From assembly GCF_047971185.1 (NCBI RefSeq), contig NZ_JBKDZH010000033.1, forward strand, positions 62,001-126,000: 64,000 nt of DNA, in the 5' to 3' direction. The number at the start of each line of letters is the position of its first letter. The stretch's first letter is position 1. The position numbers and the translations under genes were made by a program. Positions 59,992-64,000 of this stretch are shown here, in pieces. The stretch comes from Kluyvera sp047971185. Its GTDB lineage: Bacteria > Pseudomonadota > Gammaproteobacteria > Enterobacterales > Enterobacteriaceae. Below the pieces are notes generated by a model that worked only from the letters and a program-made list of their open reading frames with translations, ran no database searches and was not told where the DNA came from.

Positions 59992-60724
59992 AGGACCAGA
60001 AACGGCACCGGTGCTGGTGCTCTCCAACTCGCTTGGCACGACTCACGCCATGTGGGACGCGCAGATACCTGCGCTGACTGAACGCTTCCGCGTGCTGCGC
60101 TACGACACGCATGGCCACGGGCAAACGCAAAAACGCGGAAAGGTGACGTTGTCACAATTGGGTGAGGACGTGATTACGCTCCTCGACCATCTGAACATTC
60201 AACGCGCCTTTTTCTGCGGCATTTCGATGGGCGGGCTGACCGGCCTGTGGCTCGCGCGCTTTGCGCCAGAACGCGTTACCGCCGTTGCGGTGGCCAACAC
60301 CGCCGCGCGGATCGGCGAGCAGGCCAACTGGCTGTCGCGGGCGCGCACCGTGCGGGCAGAGGGGATGGGCGTGGTGGCCGCCGGGGCGGCGGACCGCTGG
60401 TTTACCCCGGATTTCCGCCAGCATCAGCCGGCAGAGGTTGAACAGCTGTGTCATCAGCTGGCCACCTCGGACGCTGAAGGTTATGCCGAATGCTGTGAAG
60501 CGCTGGCGGCGGCCGACCTGCGCGGTGAAGTGGCGGCGATTAGCGTACCGATGTTGATCATCGCCGGTGAGTACGACCCGGTGACCACGGTCGCCGACGC
60601 GGATTATTTACATCAGCAGATCGACGGATCTTTGCAGGTGGATTTACCGGCCTCGCATTTGTCGAACGTTGAAGCCAGCGACGAGTTTACCGCGGCGCTG
60701 CTCGCATTTTTCCTGGAGGCGTAA
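59969..60724 (+). CDS. pcaD: 3-oxoadipate enol-lactonase
   Basis: The 251-residue alpha/beta hydrolase has its nucleophilic serine in FCGISMGGLTGLW near residue 86, the acid in IIAGEYDPVTTV, and the histidine in PASHLSNVEA. It opens beta-ketoadipate enol-lactone to beta-ketoadipate. The ATG at 59969, preceded by AGGAGCAGGG, is taken as start rather than the earlier one at 59930. It overlaps pcaB by 23 bases and pcaC by one base (TAATG). Confidence 0.93.
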   Translation: MNIHYRLEGPETAPVLVLSNSLGTTHAMWDAQIPALTERFRVLRYDTHGHGQTQKRGKVTLSQLGEDVITLLDHLNIQRAFFCGISMGGLTGLWLARFAPERVTAVAVANTAARIGEQANWLSRARTVRAEGMGVVAAGAADRWFTPDFRQHQPAEVEQLCHQLATSDAEGYAECCEALAAADLRGEVAAISVPMLIIAGEYDPVTTVADADYLHQQIDGSLQVDLPASHLSNVEASDEFTAALLAFFLEA

Positions 60725-61116
60725 TGGAAGATAAACAACGTTATCAGGAAGGTATGGCGGTGCGCCGCAAGGTGCTTGGCGATACCCACGTGGATCGAAC
60801 GCTGCAAAAATTAACGCCGCTGAACGAAGAGTTTCAGGATTTCATTACCCGCTACGCCTGGGGGGAAACCTGGACCCGTCCAGGGCTGGACCACCACACC
60901 CGCAGCATGATCACCATCGCCATGCTGATTGCGCTTAACCGCGAGGCCGAGCTGAAAATGCATCTGCGCGCGGCGTTTAACAACGGCGTGACGCGCGATG
61001 AGCTGAAGGAGCTGATTATGCATTCGGCGCTGTATTGTGGTCTGCCGGCGGCAAACGCCACGATGCATCTGGCACAGCAGGTTTTTGATGAGCTGGACGC
61101 TGAACAGGCGCGATAA
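60724..61116 (+). CDS. pcaC: 4-carboxymuconolactone decarboxylase
   Basis: The 130-residue protein of the AhpD-like/CMD fold contains RYAWGETWTRPGLDHHTRS near residue 40, TIAMLIALNREAELKMHLR near residue 62, and HSALYCGLPAANATMHLAQ near residue 100. It decarboxylates 4-carboxymuconolactone to beta-ketoadipate enol-lactone. It overlaps the pcaD stop by one base. A 147-base gap without a clear terminator precedes the pectinesterase gene. Confidence 0.93.
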   Translation: MEDKQRYQEGMAVRRKVLGDTHVDRTLQKLTPLNEEFQDFITRYAWGETWTRPGLDHHTRSMITIAMLIALNREAELKMHLRAAFNNGVTRDELKELIMHSALYCGLPAANATMHLAQQVFDELDAEQAR

Positions 61117-61263
61117 CTTCAACCCGGGCAGGACGTTTCCATGGGGTTGAATTGATGCGCGCTTTTCTGATGTGAGAAAGCGTGATCGCGCGAGATTAAA
61201 ATAAAATAGCGTTCCATTATTATCGGTTCTCAGTTTCTATTTAACGTTGTTAATGGAGAACCG

Positions 61264-62514
61264 ATGTCAAAAATACCTTATCTGGGCATGACGACGCTGC
61301 TCTGTATGCCGCTGGTGCTACAGGGCTGCGCCACCGCCGAGTCAACAGGCACGGCGACAAGACCACTGCTGACGGCGCAGGAAGCTGCGCCGTATACCAC
61401 CGAAAACTATTTTGCTCAGGGCGGGCTGCTCAGCCAGCCGCTGGGGGCATGGCAGCCGCCCTCTATTGCCTTAACTGACGTTGATACCCCGTGGCGCGTG
61501 GCGCCAAGCGGTGCGCCGTACACCCGCGTTCAGCAGGCGATTGACGCGGCGCTGGCCCAGCACACGGGCCACGAACGGCTGTACATCCGTATTGAACCGG
61601 GCGTCTATACCGGCACGGTGTACATTCCCGACGATGCGCCGCCGATAACCATTTTTGGCGCGGGGAAAGCGCCTGAAGAGGTACGTATTGAGCTGGCGCT
61701 GGACTCACAGTTCAGCCCGGCGAAATACCGTCAGACGGTGAATGCCGACCACTATCCGCCGACTTCACCAGCGTATTATCAGTACGCGCTGTGCGCCGGG
61801 AAAACCACGGCGCTGATTGGCACCAACTGTGCGGCGGTATTCTGGTCGCAGAGTAACGATCTCCAGCTGGTCAATTTAACCATTGCTAACAGTCTGCTCG
61901 ATACGGTGGACGGCGGCACCCATCAGGGCGTGGCGCTGCGCACCGACGGCGACCGCGTCCAGCTGCAAAACGTCCGCCTGCTGGGCCGCCAGGATACGCT
62001 GTATCTCAACGTCAGCAACCGCCGCAACGATGCGCTGACCGATCGCATTAATCGCGTTTACGTGCAGGATAGCTATATCGAAGGCGACGTTGACTATGTC
62101 TTCGGCCGCGCCAACGCGGTGTTTGACGGCGTCCATTTCCATACCGTCTCCAGCCGCAAATCGCCGGAAGCCTACGTGCTAGCCCCCAATACGCTGCCGG
62201 ACAACCCTTATGGGTTCCTGGTGATCAACAGCCGGTTTACCACCGACGATGGCTATAAAGGCACCTTTAAAGCCAAACTGGGTCGGGCGTGGGATCAGGG
62301 TGCTGGCAAAACCGGTTATCTACCGGGCAAGACCGCCAACGGCCAGGTGCTGATTGTGAACAGCACCGTCGACAGCGGCTACGATAGCCTGTCGCCGTGG
62401 GGCGCGGCGGCCACCACCACCCGGCCATTTAAGGGCAACGCGAGCGCGTCGCGGCAGTTGAATGATGTGAATACCAACCGCCTGTGGGAGTGGCAAACGC
62501 GCTGGGAGCGGTGA
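61264..62514 (+). CDS. Pectinesterase-family outer membrane lipoprotein (PemB-like)
   Basis: The 416-residue protein has a lipobox signal (CMPLVLQGCAT, Cys near residue 22) and a right-handed beta-helix of the pectin methylesterase family. The active-site aspartate pair and the family signature are visible as YIEGDVDYVFGRANAVF near residue 273, with LLGRQDTLY near residue 236 and VFWSQSNDLQLVN near residue 197. The intact DVDYVFG motif favours an active esterase, like PemB of Dickeya, over the degenerate YbhC of E. coli. It should sit at the outer membrane. Confidence 0.85.
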   Translation: MSKIPYLGMTTLLCMPLVLQGCATAESTGTATRPLLTAQEAAPYTTENYFAQGGLLSQPLGAWQPPSIALTDVDTPWRVAPSGAPYTRVQQAIDAALAQHTGHERLYIRIEPGVYTGTVYIPDDAPPITIFGAGKAPEEVRIELALDSQFSPAKYRQTVNADHYPPTSPAYYQYALCAGKTTALIGTNCAAVFWSQSNDLQLVNLTIANSLLDTVDGGTHQGVALRTDGDRVQLQNVRLLGRQDTLYLNVSNRRNDALTDRINRVYVQDSYIEGDVDYVFGRANAVFDGVHFHTVSSRKSPEAYVLAPNTLPDNPYGFLVINSRFTTDDGYKGTFKAKLGRAWDQGAGKTGYLPGKTANGQVLIVNSTVDSGYDSLSPWGAAATTTRPFKGNASASRQLNDVNTNRLWEWQTRWER

Positions 62515-62555
62515 TAAGCAGCGTAAGCCGGAAGGTTCTCCGGCTTACCGGCGGG

Positions 62556-63989
62556 CTAAAACGGCAGTTCTCTCGGCTGCGTCTGCATCGTTATCCAGCG
62601 TAGCTCGGTGAACTCATGAATACCCGCGCGTCCGCCGAAGCGGCCATATCCCGAATCTTTGGTGCCGCCGAAGGGCATCTGTGCTTCGTCGTGCACCGTG
62701 GGGCCGTTGATGTGGCAGATCCCGGTTTGCAGATTTTGCGCCACGTTCCACGCGCGGGCGGTATCCCGGCTGTACACCGCCGACGACAGACCGTAGGCGC
62801 TGTCATTGGCGATGCGCACCGCGTCCTGCTCGTCGCGGGCGCGAATGACCGCTTTGACCGGCCCAAATGACTCTTCATTCCAGATACGCATCGCGGGCGT
62901 CACGCCGTCGAGCAGCGTCGCTGTCATCCGCGTGGAGTCGGCCTTGCCGCCGGTCAGCAGCGCCGCGCCTTTCGCCAGCGCATCGTCAATCAGCGCATTG
63001 CAGCGCTCGACGGTTTTCATCTCTACCACCGAGCCGAGGAGTCCGTCAGGCAGGGCTTTCACGCGCTTCACCAGTGCGGCAATAAACGGTTCGGCAATGG
63101 TCTCCTGCACGATAATGCGTTCAGTCGACATACAGATCTGCCCGGCGTTGGCGAACGCGCCAAAAGTGGCTCCTGCGGCTGCCTGGGGAATATCGGCGTC
63201 GTCCAGCACCAGCAGCGGCGCTTTCCCGCCCAACTCCAGCACCACCGGCTTCAGGTATTTCGCGCAGGTCTGGGCGATAATGCGTCCCACCGGCGTGGAA
63301 CCGGTAAAGTTGATGCGTCTGACGCCCGGATGGGCGATCAGCGTTTCAACAAACGCTGGCGCATCCTGCGGCGCGCAGGTCAGATAGTTGACGACGCCCG
63401 CCGGGAACCCGGCCGCGGCCAGTGACTCAATAATCAGCCCCTGAGTGGCTGGCGACAGTTCGGATCCTTTCAGGATCACCGTATTGCCGCAGGCGAGCGG
63501 GGTGGCAATGGCGCGAACCGCCAGAATGATCGGCGCGTTCCACGGCGCCATCCCCAGCACCACGCCTGCGCCCTGACGCGTCGCCATCGCCAGATTGCCC
63601 GGAATATTGGAAGGAATCACCTGGCCTTCAATCTGGGTGGTTAACGCCGCTGCTTCACGCAGAATCTCTGCGCCAAGGTGCACGTTAAACCCCGCCCAGT
63701 GCGGCGTGGCGCCGGTTTCGGCATTCATGGCGGCGATAAACGGCTCGCTGCGCTGTTCAAGCTGTTCGGCGGCTGCAAGCAGCAGACGGCGTCGCTCACC
63801 GGGTGGCGTATCGCGCCAGCCGGGAAACGCCGCGGCGGCGGCATCGGCGGCGTGCGTGGCGTCGGCGAGGGTGGCTGCGGGCGCCGTGCTGGCGGCAGTC
63901 TGATGCTGTGGATGGTGGCGCGTAAAGGTCGCATTTCCTTGCGCGGCGCACGCTTCGCCGTTAATAAACAGGGGACAGGTGATCGTCAT
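62556..63989 (-). CDS. NAD(P)-dependent aldehyde dehydrogenase, aromatic-aldehyde type
   Basis: The 477-residue enzyme has the cofactor site FTGSTPVGRIIAQ near residue 228, catalytic Glu in VLELGGKAPLL near residue 251 and catalytic Cys in AGQICMSTER near residue 285, followed by ESFGPVKAVIR. The overall pattern fits vanillin/salicylaldehyde dehydrogenase-like enzymes, which would feed protocatechuate or related acids into the adjacent pca pathway. Substrate assignment is inference. The start codon ATG at 63989 is inside the window; its upstream region is cut off. Confidence 0.82.
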   Translation of the reverse strand: MTITCPLFINGEACAAQGNATFTRHHPQHQTAASTAPAATLADATHAADAAAAAFPGWRDTPPGERRRLLLAAAEQLEQRSEPFIAAMNAETGATPHWAGFNVHLGAEILREAAALTTQIEGQVIPSNIPGNLAMATRQGAGVVLGMAPWNAPIILAVRAIATPLACGNTVILKGSELSPATQGLIIESLAAAGFPAGVVNYLTCAPQDAPAFVETLIAHPGVRRINFTGSTPVGRIIAQTCAKYLKPVVLELGGKAPLLVLDDADIPQAAAGATFGAFANAGQICMSTERIIVQETIAEPFIAALVKRVKALPDGLLGSVVEMKTVERCNALIDDALAKGAALLTGGKADSTRMTATLLDGVTPAMRIWNEESFGPVKAVIRARDEQDAVRIANDSAYGLSSAVYSRDTARAWNVAQNLQTGICHINGPTVHDEAQMPFGGTKDSGYGRFGGRAGIHEFTELRWITMQTQPRELPF

Positions 63990-64000
63990 GGAAACCTCTT

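Noticed and set aside
1..64000. tRNA, rRNA, CRISPR arrays, insertion sequences and prophage genes
   Set aside because: None was recognised on reading the window: no transposase or integrase motif, no direct-repeat/spacer pattern, and no cloverleaf candidate.

Overview
The window is chromosomal DNA from an enterobacterium of the Klebsiella/Raoultella/Enterobacter type. Most proteins align closely with Escherichia coli K-12 orthologues, and the long run anmK-mliC-pdxH-tyrS-pdxY-gstA-dtpA-nth-rsxEGDCBA-ydgK-cnu-blr-ydgJ-add-malYXI-ydgA-manA-fumA-fumC-tus-rstBA-ydgC-folM-ydgI-ydgH-pntAB keeps the E. coli terminus order. The added loci (beta-ketoadipate pca operon, Csu-type fimbriae, a pectinesterase lipoprotein, an orphan 6-phospho-beta-glucosidase) and the GC-rich codon use point to Klebsiella or a near relative; the species cannot be fixed from sequence alone. 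A tus gene with a Ter site at 36.6 kb places the window in the replication terminus. No rRNA, tRNA, insertion sequence, prophage or CRISPR array was seen.

Layout. 0-13.5 kb: cell-wall recycling, vitamin B6 and tyrosyl-tRNA genes, a glutathione transferase, a dipeptide permease, then nth and the six-gene rsx (Rnf-like) electron-transfer operon. 13.5-20.7 kb: small regulators and membrane proteins (ydgK, cnu, blr), an inserted GH1 6-phospho-beta-glucosidase with its own promoter and a GalR/LacI-type palindrome, ydgJ, add, and an accessory cluster of Hpt-like phosphoribosyltransferase, membrane protein and DeoR regulator, plus a nucleotidyltransferase-fold protein. 20.8-25.3 kb: a minimal Csu/spore-coat-U chaperone-usher operon (subunit, chaperone, usher, tip). 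25.4-36.7 kb: malY-malX/malI with two MalI operators, ydgA, manA, fumA, fumC, tus and Ter. 36.7-42.7 kb: the two-component pair rstA/rstB, split by a four-gene insertion on the opposite strand (Asd paralogue, PhzF-family protein, membrane protein, isochorismatase-like hydrolase). 42.7-50.4 kb: an Ldr-type type I toxin gene, ydgC, folM, ydgI, ydgH and the transhydrogenase pntAB. 50.4-55 kb: uspE, a CigR-family secreted protein, fnr, ogt, a McaS-like small RNA and smrA; in K-12 these sit far from pntAB. 55-64 kb: IclR-type pcaR divergent from pcaIJFBDC, then a PemB-like pectinesterase lipoprotein and an aromatic-type aldehyde dehydrogenase.

How the genes work together. The pca genes carry 3-carboxy-muconate to succinyl-CoA and acetyl-CoA, and two PcaR-type operators lie between pcaR and pcaI; protocatechuate dioxygenase genes are absent from the window. 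The fum genes, pntAB, rsx and fnr are core redox functions. Short genes with good support are blr, an Ldr toxin and a McaS-like RNA. The strongest candidates for new biology are the split rstA/rstB locus with its Asd-PhzF neighbours, the purine-linked phosphoribosyltransferase/membrane protein/DeoR cluster next to add, and the orphan phospho-glucosidase.
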